NCBI RefSeq assembly: GCF_003293595.1
Contig: NZ_CP022162.1
Coordinates: forward strand, 1,619,183 to 1,683,182
Source of the DNA: Microbacterium sp. PM5
Lineage (GTDB): Bacteria; Actinomycetota; Actinomycetes; Actinomycetales; Microbacteriaceae
Direction of reading: 5' to 3'
Length of the DNA stretch: 64,000 bases
Part shown: positions 17,357 to 29,044 of the stretch, piece after piece
How positions within the stretch are numbered: position 1 is the first letter of the stretch
How the letters are laid out: every line of letters starts with the position of its first letter
Notes under the pieces: model-generated
What the model was told of the DNA's origin: nothing
Seen by the model: only the letters and a program-made list of their open reading frames with translations
The model's database searches: none
Made by a program: the position numbers and the translations under genes

Positions 17357-18280
17357 TCACTGCTTGACGCTTCCCGCGCTCAGGCCGGACTGCCAGTAGC
17401 GCTGGAGGAGGAGGAAGGCGATGACGATCGGAACGATCGTGAGGAGCGACCCGGTGATGACCAGGTTGAAGATCGGCTGCGAGCTGACGCCGACGGCTTG
17501 GAGGTTCCACTGCTGCAGACCGATGGTCAGCGGGAACAGGTTGGGGTCGTTGAGCATGATGAGGGGCAGGAAGTAGTTGTTCCAGGTCGCCACGATCGCG
17601 AAGAGGGCCACGGTGACGACGCCGGGCGCCAACAGACGCAGTGAGATCGTGAAGAACGTCCGGAACTCACCCGATCCGTCCACGCGGGCTGCTTCGAGCA
17701 GTTCGGTGGGCACGGAGTCGACCGCGTAGACCCAGATCAGGTACAGACCGAAGGGCGAGATCAGGGACGGGATGATGATCGCCCACATCGTGTTCGTGAG
17801 GCCGAGCTGGCTGAACATGAGGAACGTGGGCACGGCGAGGGCCGTTCCCGGCACCGCGATGGCACCGAGGATCACGGCGAAGACGGCGCGCTTGCCGGGG
17901 AAGTTGTACTTCGCGAGGCCGTAGCCGGCCAGCGTCGCCAGCAGCGTCGCACCCCCGGCTCCGATCACGACGTAGATCAGCGTATTCAGGAACCACCGCA
18001 GGAAGATGCCGTCGTTGTAGGTGAGGACCTGGCCGATGTTGTCGAACAGGGCGAAGGGCCCCGAGAACCACAGGCCGAACGATCCGATGAGCGACTGCTG
18101 CGTCTTGGTCGAGCTGATCACGAGCCACAGCAGCGGCAGGAAGGAGTAGATCAGGAACAGCGACATGATGATCGTCAGCAGGGGCGACTTGCGCGGCCCC
18201 TTCTCGCCGATCTCGGAGCGCCGACGGCGACGGGGACGACCGGTCATGGTGCCGGTGTGGTCGAGGGGCAGGCCGGCCAT
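17357..18280 (-). CDS. carbohydrate ABC transporter permease (MalG-like)
   Basis: A 307-residue inner-membrane permease with about six membrane segments after a basic cytoplasmic N-terminus. The EAA loop ELLEAARVDGSGEFRTFF near residue 195, which contacts the ATPase, places it in the MalG/LacG group. The start ATG overlaps the stop of the upstream permease (ATGA), so the two are translationally coupled. A second ATG 11 codons in (MTGRPRRRRR) is possible. A 73-base gap separates it from the SBP gene. It works with the upstream MalF-like permease to import sugars bound by the SBP. Confidence 0.92.
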   Translation of the reverse strand: MAGLPLDHTGTMTGRPRRRRRSEIGEKGPRKSPLLTIIMSLFLIYSFLPLLWLVISSTKTQQSLIGSFGLWFSGPFALFDNIGQVLTYNDGIFLRWFLNTLIYVVIGAGGATLLATLAGYGLAKYNFPGKRAVFAVILGAIAVPGTALAVPTFLMFSQLGLTNTMWAIIIPSLISPFGLYLIWVYAVDSVPTELLEAARVDGSGEFRTFFTISLRLLAPGVVTVALFAIVATWNNYFLPLIMLNDPNLFPLTIGLQQWNLQAVGVSSQPIFNLVITGSLLTIVPIVIAFLLLQRYWQSGLSAGSVKQ

Positions 18281-19194
18281 CAGCGGTTCTCCTTACGGGT
18301 GCCGCGCAGCTGGACGACGTAGGCGATGACGGCGGTGATGACGCCCATGATGATCGCGATGGTGGCGGCGTAGTTGACCTGCTGGCCGATGAAGCTCAGG
18401 TTGTAGGCGTACATGTTCGGGGTGAAGTACGTCGTGAGCAGGTTCGGGACCAGCGTCTTGAGGATGTTGGGTTCGTTGAACAGCTGGAAGCTGCCGATGA
18501 TCGAGAAGATCGTCGCGATCACCAGCGCACCGCGCAGGGCAGGCAGCTTGATCGCGCGGATGATGCGGAACTGACCGGCGCCGTCCAGCGCCGCCGCCTC
18601 GTAGAGGTCCTCGGGGATGGTGCGCAGTGCCGAGTAGAAGATCAGCATGTTGTAGCCGATGAACTCCCACGTGATGATGTTGCCGATCGCCAGCAGGATC
18701 CACTGCTGGGTGAACGGGGTCACGAGGTCGAAGCCGACGAGCTGGTTGATGTTGCCCGCCAGCCCCAGACGGTCGGAGTACATGAAGCCCCACATGAGCA
18801 CCGCGACGACGCCGGGCACCGCGTAGGGCAGGAAGATGCCGATGCGGAAGAAGGAGCTGCCGGCCAGGCGGCGCGAGTCCAGGGCGAGGGCGGCGATGAG
18901 CGCCAGCAGCAGCATGATCGGCACCTGGATGACGAGCACGAGGAAGACGTTTGCGAACCCCGCCCAGAACTGGGGGTCGGAGAACGCCTGCAGGTAGTTG
19001 TCGGCACCGACGAAGGACGTGCCGCCGATCAGCTTCGTGCGAAAGACGCTGAGATAGATCGAGTAGGCCAGCGGCGCGAGGAACGTCACGGCGAACACGA
19101 TCAGGAAGGGCAGGACGAACCAGAACCCCGCCCATTGGCGGTCGGTCCGACGCACGCGGCGTCGAGCCGGTGCGGGTGCGGTGAGTGCGGACAT
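18280..19194 (-). CDS. carbohydrate ABC transporter permease (MalF-like)
   Basis: A 304-residue membrane protein with about six membrane segments. It shows the GFWFVLPFLIVFAVTFLAPL first helix and the EAA loop DLYEAAALDGAGQFRIIRAIKLP near 200-222, typical of MalF/LacF sugar permeases. It is the first gene of the minus-strand operon that continues with MalG-like permease, SBP, GH35 and GH51. Two operators lie 30-81 bases upstream, shared with the divergent lacI gene, so the operon is expected to be repressed by that LacI protein until galactan sugars appear. Confidence 0.92.
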   Translation of the reverse strand: MSALTAPAPARRRVRRTDRQWAGFWFVLPFLIVFAVTFLAPLAYSIYLSVFRTKLIGGTSFVGADNYLQAFSDPQFWAGFANVFLVLVIQVPIMLLLALIAALALDSRRLAGSSFFRIGIFLPYAVPGVVAVLMWGFMYSDRLGLAGNINQLVGFDLVTPFTQQWILLAIGNIITWEFIGYNMLIFYSALRTIPEDLYEAAALDGAGQFRIIRAIKLPALRGALVIATIFSIIGSFQLFNEPNILKTLVPNLLTTYFTPNMYAYNLSFIGQQVNYAATIAIIMGVITAVIAYVVQLRGTRKENR

Positions 19195-19223
19195 CTTCGT
19201 CAGAGCCTTCTGTGGGACGGGGC

Positions 19224-19275
19224 CATGTTTACGTCAACATGGCGAGGTCGAGAGTAGCATGTTGACGTCAACATG
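19224..19275. promoter_or_regulatory. paired LacI operators in the divergent transporter/lacI control region
   Basis: Site A is CATGTTTACGTCAACATG (19224-19241), an 18-bp palindrome with one mismatch. Site B is CATGTTGACGTCAACATG (19258-19275), a perfect 18-bp palindrome. Their centres are 34 bp apart. On the minus strand a TTGACA (19281-19276) is followed by site B as an 18-base spacer and then CTACTC, a possible weak promoter for the transporter operon; site A would lie near its start. The sites match those before the galactanase gene, so one LacI protein probably controls both units and itself. Confidence 0.78.
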
Positions 19276-19314
19276 TGTCAAGAGTTCCGGATCGACGCTC
19301 AAGGGAGAACGCGG

Positions 19315-20367
19315 ATGAACGGCTCAGCGGAACGCGCGCGCAGCGCCTCGCTGCAAGATGTCGCGCGGCGCGCGGGGGTCTCCGGACAGACCGTGTCACG
19401 AGTCGCTAACAATTCCGAACGAGTCGCGGATGCGACCCGCCACCGTGTGCTCGCCGCGATGAACGAGCTGGGCTATCGCCCCAACGTCGCGGCACGCGCC
19501 CTGCGCCGCGGCGCCTTCGGCTCCATCGGGGTCGTGGTCTTCAGCCTCGACTCGCTCGGCAACATCGGCACGATCGGCGGCATCCTCACCGCCGCAGCCG
19601 CCCGCGGCTACGCCATCGAGCTCATCCAGGCCCAGCCGGCCCTCGCCGCCGGCGACGCCGTGGCCTCGGCGGTGTCACGCCTGGACCAGGACGCCGTCGA
19701 CGGCATCATCGTCGTGATCGAGTCGCATCTGATGTCCTCGGCATCGGTCGGCTTTCCCGCGGGCATGCCGAGCGTGCTCATCCAGTCCGGCGCCGGCGAC
19801 GAGCACCCCTCCGTGACCGCCGACCAGGACCAGGGCAGCCGCCTCGCCGTCGAGCACCTGCTCTCGCTGGGCCACGAGACGGTCTGGCACATCGCCGGAC
19901 CCCCCGCTTCGCGTGCCGCCGAGCTGCGTCGACGGGCGTGGCAGTCGACGCTGGAGGCGGCGGGCAGGGCGGTGCCGCACGTCCACGTGGGCGACTGGAC
20001 CGCCGAGTCGGGCTACCGCATCGGTCGCCTCCTGGCGGCGCAGCCCGAGCTGACGGCCCTGTTCGCCGCGAACGACCAGATGGCGCTCGGCGCAATGCGC
20101 GCCTTCCACGAGCGCGGTCGCGCCGTGCCCGCCGAGGTCAGCGTCGTCGGCTTCGACGACATGGCCGAAGCGGCCTACTTCTGGCCGCCGCTGACCACGG
20201 TGCGCCAGGACTTCGGAACCGCCGGCTCGCTGGCCGTCTCTCTCGTCGTCGACCAGATCGAGGGCCGCCCGGTCGCGGGCGGCGTGCACCATGTGTCGAC
20301 GGCGCTCGTGACGCGCGCCTCCACCGCACCGCACCCCCGCTGCCCGACGAAGGACGACCGCTCGTGA
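19315..20367 (+). CDS. LacI-family regulator of the galactan locus
   Basis: A 350-residue repressor. The N-terminal LacI helix-turn-helix is SLQDVARRAGVSGQTVSRV (about residues 10-28) with hinge helix RPNVAARALRRG. A periplasmic-binding-protein-like sensor domain follows, with GDEHPSVTADQDQGSRLA and SVVGFDDMAEAAY. ATG 19315 was chosen because GGGAG lies before it and it sits 10 residues ahead of the HTH; the longer ATG at 19273 would overlap operator site B. It is divergent from the transporter operon. Its stop overlaps the GTG start of the GH36 gene, so the regulator and the alpha-galactosidase are coupled. The ligand is probably galactose or a galacto-oligosaccharide (inference). Confidence 0.92.
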   Translation: MNGSAERARSASLQDVARRAGVSGQTVSRVANNSERVADATRHRVLAAMNELGYRPNVAARALRRGAFGSIGVVVFSLDSLGNIGTIGGILTAAAARGYAIELIQAQPALAAGDAVASAVSRLDQDAVDGIIVVIESHLMSSASVGFPAGMPSVLIQSGAGDEHPSVTADQDQGSRLAVEHLLSLGHETVWHIAGPPASRAAELRRRAWQSTLEAAGRAVPHVHVGDWTAESGYRIGRLLAAQPELTALFAANDQMALGAMRAFHERGRAVPAEVSVVGFDDMAEAAYFWPPLTTVRQDFGTAGSLAVSLVVDQIEGRPVAGGVHHVSTALVTRASTAPHPRCPTKDDRS

Positions 20368-22508
20368 CCTCTGCCTCCACCGCCGTCCCCCCTCATGCCC
20401 ACCTTCGCGCCGGCGGCACGAGCGTCGTGCTGGATCTCGTGTCGGCCGACCAGCCGATCATCGTGCACTGGGGGCCCGATCTCGGCGAGCTCGCGGCATC
20501 CGATCTCGCCGACCTCGCCCGGGCCGCCGTCCCGCAGCGTGTCTCGGGCGGCCTGGACACGACGGCGAGACTGACCCTGCTGCCCCAGCAGTCCGGAGGA
20601 TGGCTGACGGCCCCCGGGCTGAGCGGCGATCGCGCGGGCGCGGATTTCTCGACGCGTCTCACCCTCGTCGACGCCGACGTGACCCCGGACGCCGCGACCT
20701 TCACGCTCCGCGACGGTGCCGCCGCACTCGAGGTGCGGATCGCTCTCGCCGTCGGCGTGAGCGGCCTTCTGCACCAGCGCCTGCGGGTGACCAACCTCGG
20801 CGCCGCGCCCTACCGCGTGGATGCGCTCACCGCCGGATTCCCCCTGCCCCCCGGCGCCGCCGAGCTGTTGAGCACGACCGGTCACCACCTGCGCGAGCGC
20901 GCGCCGCAGCGTCAGCCGTTCACGATCGGCGGATTCGTCCGCGAGAGCCGTCGCGGCCGCCCGGGTGCGGACGCGACCCTGCTGCTCGCGGCGGGGGTCC
21001 CCGGCTTCGGCTTCGAGCGCGGACTCGTGCACGGGGTGCACGTGGCGTGGTCGGGCGATCACCGCCTTCTCGCGGAGCGCACGCCCACCGGAGACGCGGT
21101 GCTGCGCGCCGGCGAGCTCCTGCAGCCCGGCGAGGTTCTCCTCGCCACGGGCGAGAGCTACGAGACTCCCGAGGCGATCGGCTCGTGGGGCGATGGCCTC
21201 GATGAGCTCGCGGCCCGCTTCCACGACGAGCTGCGGGCACGCGAGGCGCATCCGAGACGGCCAAGACCGGTCACCCTCAACACGTGGGAGGCGGTGTACT
21301 TCCGCCAGGACCTCGACACCCTCCGCGCCCTCGCCGACCGCGGTGCGCGTGTCGGCGTGGAACGCTTCGTCCTGGACGACGGATGGTTCCACGGACGCCG
21401 GGACGACACGGCCGCACTCGGGGACTGGTGGGTGGATGCCGAGGTCTGGCCCGACGGGCTGGGCCCGCTGATCGAGCACGTGCGCGGGCTGGGGATGGAA
21501 TTCGGGCTCTGGGTCGAGCCGGAGATGATCAGCCCCGACAGCGAGCTCGCGCGGCGGCATCCCGACTGGATCCTGCGCGCGCGAGATGAGCTGCCCCCGC
21601 CGGGACGTCAGCAGCAGGTGCTCGATCTGTCCCACCCCGAGGCCTACGCCTACATCGCGCACCGGTTGCACGCCCTCCTGGACGAGTACCCGATCGCCTA
21701 TCTGAAATGGGATCACAACCGGGATCTCGCCGAGGCGGGATCGGGTGCGCACGGCACCCCCCGGACGCACGAGAACGTCCTCGCGCTGTACCGTCTGCTG
21801 GACGAGCTGCTCGAGCGGCACCCCGGGCTCGAGATCGAGTCGTGCGCGTCGGGCGGGGCGCGGGTGGACCTCGGCATCCTGCGGCGCACCCATCGCATCT
21901 GGACCAGCGACTGCCTCGATCCCGTCGAGCGCCTCGACACCCAGCGTTACACCGGCCTGATCGTCCCGCCCGAGATGATGGGCGCCCACCTGACGAGCCC
22001 GGTCGTGCACTCGACGGGACGGAGCGTCTCGCTGCCGTTCAGCGCGCTGACCGCGCTGTTCGGTCACCTCGGAATCGAGTGGAACCTCACCGCCGAGGAC
22101 GAGACGACCCTCGCGCAGATCGCCGCGTGGGTGGAGCTCTACCGCGAGCACCGCGACCTGATCGCCACCGGCCGACGCGTGCACGCCGACCTCGCCGACC
22201 CCGCCCTCGACCTGCGCGGCACCGTGGCCCGCGACCGCTCGCGCGCCGTCTACGTCCACACACAGGTGCGGACGAGCGCACTGCATCCGCCGGCGCCGAT
22301 CACCCTGCCGGGGCTCGACCCCGACCGCCGGTACCGGGTGTCGATCGCCATCCCGGACGGGGCCGGTGGCTACCTCGGGCAGTCACCCTTGGCCTGGGAG
22401 GCCGCGCCGGTCACGATGACGGGCCGCGCGGCGGCATCGGTAGGGCTCCGGCCGCCGGTGCTGCAGCCGCAGGCCGCGGCGCTGATCGACGCCGTCGCCG
22501 TCGACTGA
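20364..22508 (+). CDS. alpha-galactosidase, GH36
   Basis: A 714-residue cytoplasmic GH36 enzyme removing alpha-linked galactose. The N-terminal beta-supersandwich spans about 1-300. The catalytic barrel begins near TLNTWEAVYF and shows FVLDDGWFHGRRDD, GLWVEPEMISPDS, nucleophile Asp450 in YLKWDHNRD, ESCASGGARVD, and acid/base Asp516 in WTSDCLDPVER. The start is GTG 20364, which overlaps the lacI stop (GTGA). The upstream-open frame through lacI is a shadow. It widens the locus from beta- to alpha-galactosides. The product galactose goes to GalK, encoded about 2.3 kb downstream. Confidence 0.93.
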   Translation: MTSASTAVPPHAHLRAGGTSVVLDLVSADQPIIVHWGPDLGELAASDLADLARAAVPQRVSGGLDTTARLTLLPQQSGGWLTAPGLSGDRAGADFSTRLTLVDADVTPDAATFTLRDGAAALEVRIALAVGVSGLLHQRLRVTNLGAAPYRVDALTAGFPLPPGAAELLSTTGHHLRERAPQRQPFTIGGFVRESRRGRPGADATLLLAAGVPGFGFERGLVHGVHVAWSGDHRLLAERTPTGDAVLRAGELLQPGEVLLATGESYETPEAIGSWGDGLDELAARFHDELRAREAHPRRPRPVTLNTWEAVYFRQDLDTLRALADRGARVGVERFVLDDGWFHGRRDDTAALGDWWVDAEVWPDGLGPLIEHVRGLGMEFGLWVEPEMISPDSELARRHPDWILRARDELPPPGRQQQVLDLSHPEAYAYIAHRLHALLDEYPIAYLKWDHNRDLAEAGSGAHGTPRTHENVLALYRLLDELLERHPGLEIESCASGGARVDLGILRRTHRIWTSDCLDPVERLDTQRYTGLIVPPEMMGAHLTSPVVHSTGRSVSLPFSALTALFGHLGIEWNLTAEDETTLAQIAAWVELYREHRDLIATGRRVHADLADPALDLRGTVARDRSRAVYVHTQVRTSALHPPAPITLPGLDPDRRYRVSIAIPDGAGGYLGQSPLAWEAAPVTMTGRAAASVGLRPPVLQPQAAALIDAVAVD

Positions 22509-22530
22509 CCTCGCGAACGTCGTCCCGCGA

Positions 22531-23541
22531 TCAGACCGGCGCGGGGCCCGTGCTGTCGCGCACGATGAGGGGAGCCGGCATGACGGCGCGGGTCGCCCCG
22601 GTCGCCGACGTGGACTCGAGGTCGTCGCCCTCGTCGAGAAGAGCGGCGACGGCCTGCGCACCGAGCCGGTCGAAGAGCTGGCGCACGGTCGTGAGCGGGG
22701 GCCGGTAGTTCGCCGCGTCGTCGACGTCGTCGAAGCCGACGACGCTGACGTCTTCGGGCACCCGGGCACCGTGCTCGGCGAGGGCGCGCAGCGCCCCGAG
22801 GGCCATCTGGTCGTTGGCGACGAACAGGGCGGTGCCGACGGCGCCGTCGTCGATGAGTGTCTGGGCTGCCTCGTAGCCGGATGCCGAGGTCCAGGAACCG
22901 CGCACGAGCGCGCCGACCGGCCGCCCCGCTGCCTCGAGGGTGTCGCGCCAGCCCCGCTCGCGCTCGGCCGCCGCGTAGGAGGTCGCCGGGCCGGCGATGT
23001 GCGCGACCGACGCGTGGCCGAGCGCGAGCAGATGCGCGGTCGCCTCGGCGGCTCCCCCGGCATGATCGGTCTCCACACCGGCGAACCGGTCGTCGGGCGC
23101 CGAGTCGACGACGACCAGTCGAAGAGCGGTCGGCAGATCGGCAGAGCGGACGAGCGCGGAGGCCTCGTTGATGACGACCACACCGTCCACGCCCTGCTCG
23201 TTGAGTCGCTGGAGCGCTTCGGCCGCGTCTCCGGAACCCAGAGTGACGACGGCCACGTCGTGCTCGCGTTCGGCGGCGGCATCGGTCACGGCTTCGAGCA
23301 TGAGCGAGTTGCCGACGGTCGCGAGCGTCGAGACGACGACGCCGATCGTGCCGGATCTCCCGGTCCGCAGCGCCCGGGCGGCGCGGTGGATGCGGTAGCC
23401 GCTGCGGGCCATCGCCTCCTCGACGCGGGCGCGGGTGGCGGGATCGACCCGGGGACTGGCGTTCACGACCCGGGAGACGGTCTGCGCCGACACCCCCGCG
23501 ATTCGTGCGACATCCGCCATCGACGCGCGCTTGTGTGCCAT
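22531..23541 (-). CDS. second LacI-family regulator, divergent from galTK
   Basis: A 336-residue LacI-type repressor with HTH SMADVARIAGVSAQTVSRVV near residues 7-26 and a sugar-binding-protein-like sensor ending in SVVGFDDVDDAANY. ATG 23541 has GGAGG 6 bases upstream; the in-frame start at 23571 lacks this. It converges on the GH36 gene with a 22-base gap and is divergent from galT with about 50 bases between starts. The intergenic operators differ from the TGTTGACGTCAACA type, so this protein probably controls galTK and itself rather than the hydrolase genes. Confidence 0.9.
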   Translation of the reverse strand: MAHKRASMADVARIAGVSAQTVSRVVNASPRVDPATRARVEEAMARSGYRIHRAARALRTGRSGTIGVVVSTLATVGNSLMLEAVTDAAAEREHDVAVVTLGSGDAAEALQRLNEQGVDGVVVINEASALVRSADLPTALRLVVVDSAPDDRFAGVETDHAGGAAEATAHLLALGHASVAHIAGPATSYAAAERERGWRDTLEAAGRPVGALVRGSWTSASGYEAAQTLIDDGAVGTALFVANDQMALGALRALAEHGARVPEDVSVVGFDDVDDAANYRPPLTTVRQLFDRLGAQAVAALLDEGDDLESTSATGATRAVMPAPLIVRDSTGPAPV

Positions 23542-23551
23542 CCCGACCTCC

Positions 23552-23598
23552 GTGTTGACGATAGCACGCACATAGCCCTATCGTGTTATCGTGAACAT
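23552..23598. promoter_or_regulatory. galT promoter with two LacI-like operators
   Basis: On the plus strand -35 TTGACG (23555-23560), an 18-base spacer and -10 TATCGT (23579-23584) place the transcription start at the galT GTG (23591), giving a leaderless mRNA. Two related sites overlap it: GTGTTGACGATAGCAC (23552-23567) and GTGTTATCGTGAACAT (23583-23598). The second matches the reverse complement of the first at 13 of 16 positions. Both keep a TGTTnnCG core. They are likely targets of the divergent LacI protein. Confidence 0.62.
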
Positions 23599-24795
23599 GC
23601 CGGAGCCGCCTCCTCACCTCGCTGCCGCGACCCCTCAGCCGCTGCCCCTGCCCGCGGTGTCCCTGGGCGCGGGCGTGGTGAAGCGCCCCACACGGCTGGC
23701 CGACGGGCGCGACCTCATCTACTTCGACGACCCCGACACGGCGCTCGGAGCCGACCGAGCCGTCGATGCGCGCAGCCTCGACCCTCGTCCGGCGACGGCG
23801 ACGATGCGTCAGGACATCCTCACCGGAGACTGGATCTCCGTCGCCGCAGCTCGGCAGAACCGCGCCTTCCTGCCCCCGGCGGAACTCGACCCGCTCGCGC
23901 CGCAGACGCCGACCAACCCCTCCGAGATCCCCTCTCAGTACGACGTCGCCGTCTTCGAGAACCGCTCCCCCTCCTTCGGCCCGGCTCTGGCGGAGGCCAC
24001 CGGAGACGCCCCCGCGGCATCCGACCCTCCGCGCGGACTCGACGACCTCGCACACCTGGGCCTCGGGCGCACCCGCACGAGCGTCGGCCGCTGCGAAGTC
24101 GTCTGCTTCTCACCGGAGCGCAGCGGCTCGTTCGGCACGCAGACACCGACACGCGCACGCACGGTGATCGAGGCCTGGGCCGACCGCACGGCGGCGCTGT
24201 CGGCGCTGCCCGGCGTGCAGCAGGTGTTCCCGTTCGAGAACCGAGGCGAGGCGATCGGCGTCACGCTGCAGCACCCACACGGTCAGATCTACTCGTATCC
24301 GTACATCACCCCGCGCACGACCCGACTCCTCGACGCGATCGACCGGACGGCACCGGACCTCTTCGCTCGTATCCTCGCGTTCGAGCAGGCAGGCCCCCGC
24401 GTGCTGCTGCGGGGCGAGCACTGGACCGCGTTCGTGCCGTTCGCCGCCCGCTGGCCGCTCGAGGTGCACCTGCTTCCCCACCGCCACGTGCCCGACTTCG
24501 CCGCCCTCGACGACGCCGAACGCGACGAGCTCGCGCCGATCTATCTGCGCCTGCTGCGCGGCATCGATGCCCTCTACGGCGACCCCACGCCCTACATCGC
24601 CGCGTGGCATCAGGCCCCGGTGCACGTGGGCCGCGACACGGTGCGCCTGAACCTGCAGATCACGAGCCCGCGCCGCGCGGCCGACAAGCTCAAGTTCCTC
24701 GCCGGATCCGAAGCCGCCATGGGCGCCTGGATCGGCGACGTCCCCCCCGAGACCGCGGCCGACCGGCTGCGATCCGCCATCGAAGGAGTCCAGCT

Positions 24796-24799
<4 letters not shown>
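23591..24799 (+). CDS. galT: galactose-1-phosphate uridylyltransferase
   Basis: A 402-residue HIT-superfamily enzyme transferring UMP from UDP-glucose to galactose 1-phosphate. The active-site HPHGQ lies at about residues 228-232 (nucleophile the second His), after PFENRGEAIGVTLQ. RQDILTGDWISVAAARQNR and WPLEVHLLPHRHVPDF are also conserved. GTG 23591 was chosen because TATCGT lies exactly 6 bases before it; ATG 23597 is an alternative two codons later. The stop overlaps the galK start (GTGA), so galT and galK are coupled. Control by the divergent LacI regulator is likely. Confidence 0.94.
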
Positions 24800-27554
<2,755 letters not shown>

Positions 27555-27582
<28 letters not shown>

Positions 27583-29006
27583 GCGCCGACCCGCTCCGAG
27601 ACCGGTACGTCGTAGATCCGCGCCGCCTGCGCCGCACTCCACCGGGTCCATCCGGGATCGCCGCCGGCGACGAACGCGACCGCGTCGGCGTGCACCGCGT
27701 CGGCGAGCTGCGGGGGCGGCGCATCGCCCGCCAGCGGCGCGATGCCCTCGGCATCCAGACAGTCGAAGAAGAAGGGCACGTCGAGGCAGTGCTCCGCGAA
27801 TCCGAAGCGCCCCGACGGCCACGAGAATCGGTACATCCAGGTGGGCGCCGCACCGCGCGCATCCGCGAGCTGCACGTTCTTCTCTCGGAACATGCGGTCG
27901 GTGAGATAGCGACCGGCGACGCGGGCCGTCCCGTGCGCGGCGACGTCGCGGTTGGCCGCGAGGTAGGCGCGGCGCCGTCGTCGTTCCAGCCCGAGACGAC
28001 CGAGGACGATGCTTCTGGGCACCCAGCGCATCGCCCGGGCCGCGCGCGCGAAGATCATCGTGAACTCGTCGTCGGTCGTGCCCAGCACGAGCGGCTTGTC
28101 CGCTCCCACGCCGGCCGCGAACGACGCGCCGGTCGCGCGCGGCAGCAGCTCGCCGTCGATCTCGGGACCGAGGGCGAGCCCGGCAGCGAGCATCTGCGCC
28201 GCCGCCTTCGGATCGATCGCGGTCGCCTGCTTCTGCAGCGCGAGCAGGCGTTCCTCGGGGATCGACGCGAACCCGTCGCGGTCGGCGGAGACCCCGGCTG
28301 CGGCGGCGATCGCGGCGGTGAGAGCCCGAGCGCGCTCGGGCTCCACGTCGCCGAGAGCGGCAGACAGCGACCACACCCGGTGGAACAGGTGTTGTGCCGA
28401 CGGCATCCCGAGGAGGGTCAGCACCGCACCGCCTCCGGCCGACTGGCCGGCGATCGTCACGCGGGCCGGATCGCCCCCGAAGGCGGCGATGTTCTCCTGT
28501 ACCCACTCCAGCGCCGCGAGCCAGTCGCGGACGCCGCGGTTGGACGGCGCGCCGTCGATGTGGCCGAAACCGTCCACGCCGAGCCGGTACGAGACGGTGA
28601 CGGTCACCGCACCGTCACGCGCGAAGGCACGGCCGTCGTACCAGGGGCTGGCGGGCGAGCCGGAGAAGAAGCCTCCCCCGTGGATCCACACGAGCACCGG
28701 AAGCCCGGCGGCTCCCGGGTCGGGGGTGAAGACGTTGACGTTCAGCGTGCCGTCCCCGGGAATGCTGGGCTCGGGGATGAGGGTGATCCCGGGGTCACCG
28801 CGTTGCGCCGTGGCGCCGAACGCGCCCGCGTCCCGCGTGCCCTCCCACGCCGCGACGCGCACCGGCGCGCCGAAGCGCCGCTCTCCCACCGGCGGCTCCG
28901 CGAACGGGATGCCGAGGAACGCGGCCGAACGGCTCCCGTCCGCCGCCGTCCGCCAGCGACCGCGCACACGTCCGGCGGTGATCAGGATCTCGGGATCGCT
29001 CTGCAC
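27555..29006 (-). CDS. carboxylesterase type B
   Basis: A 483-residue cytoplasmic carboxylesterase of the pNB-esterase type. GIPFAEPPVGERRF at 32-45, oxyanion hole WIHGGGFFSGS at 107-117, the NRGVRDWLAALEWVQENIAAFGGDP block, nucleophile Ser189 in GQSAGG, and a late His in FAEHCLDVPFFF. GTG 29006 was chosen: CATGAT lies 6 bases upstream (leaderless spacing) and homologues begin close to this point. The longer open frame is a shadow of the methyltransferase gene. It may deacylate sugar esters or xenobiotics; nothing nearby decides this. Confidence 0.9.
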
Positions 29007-29044
29007 GGTCCGATCATGGCACGGCCCGATCGGGGCCGGGTCGA

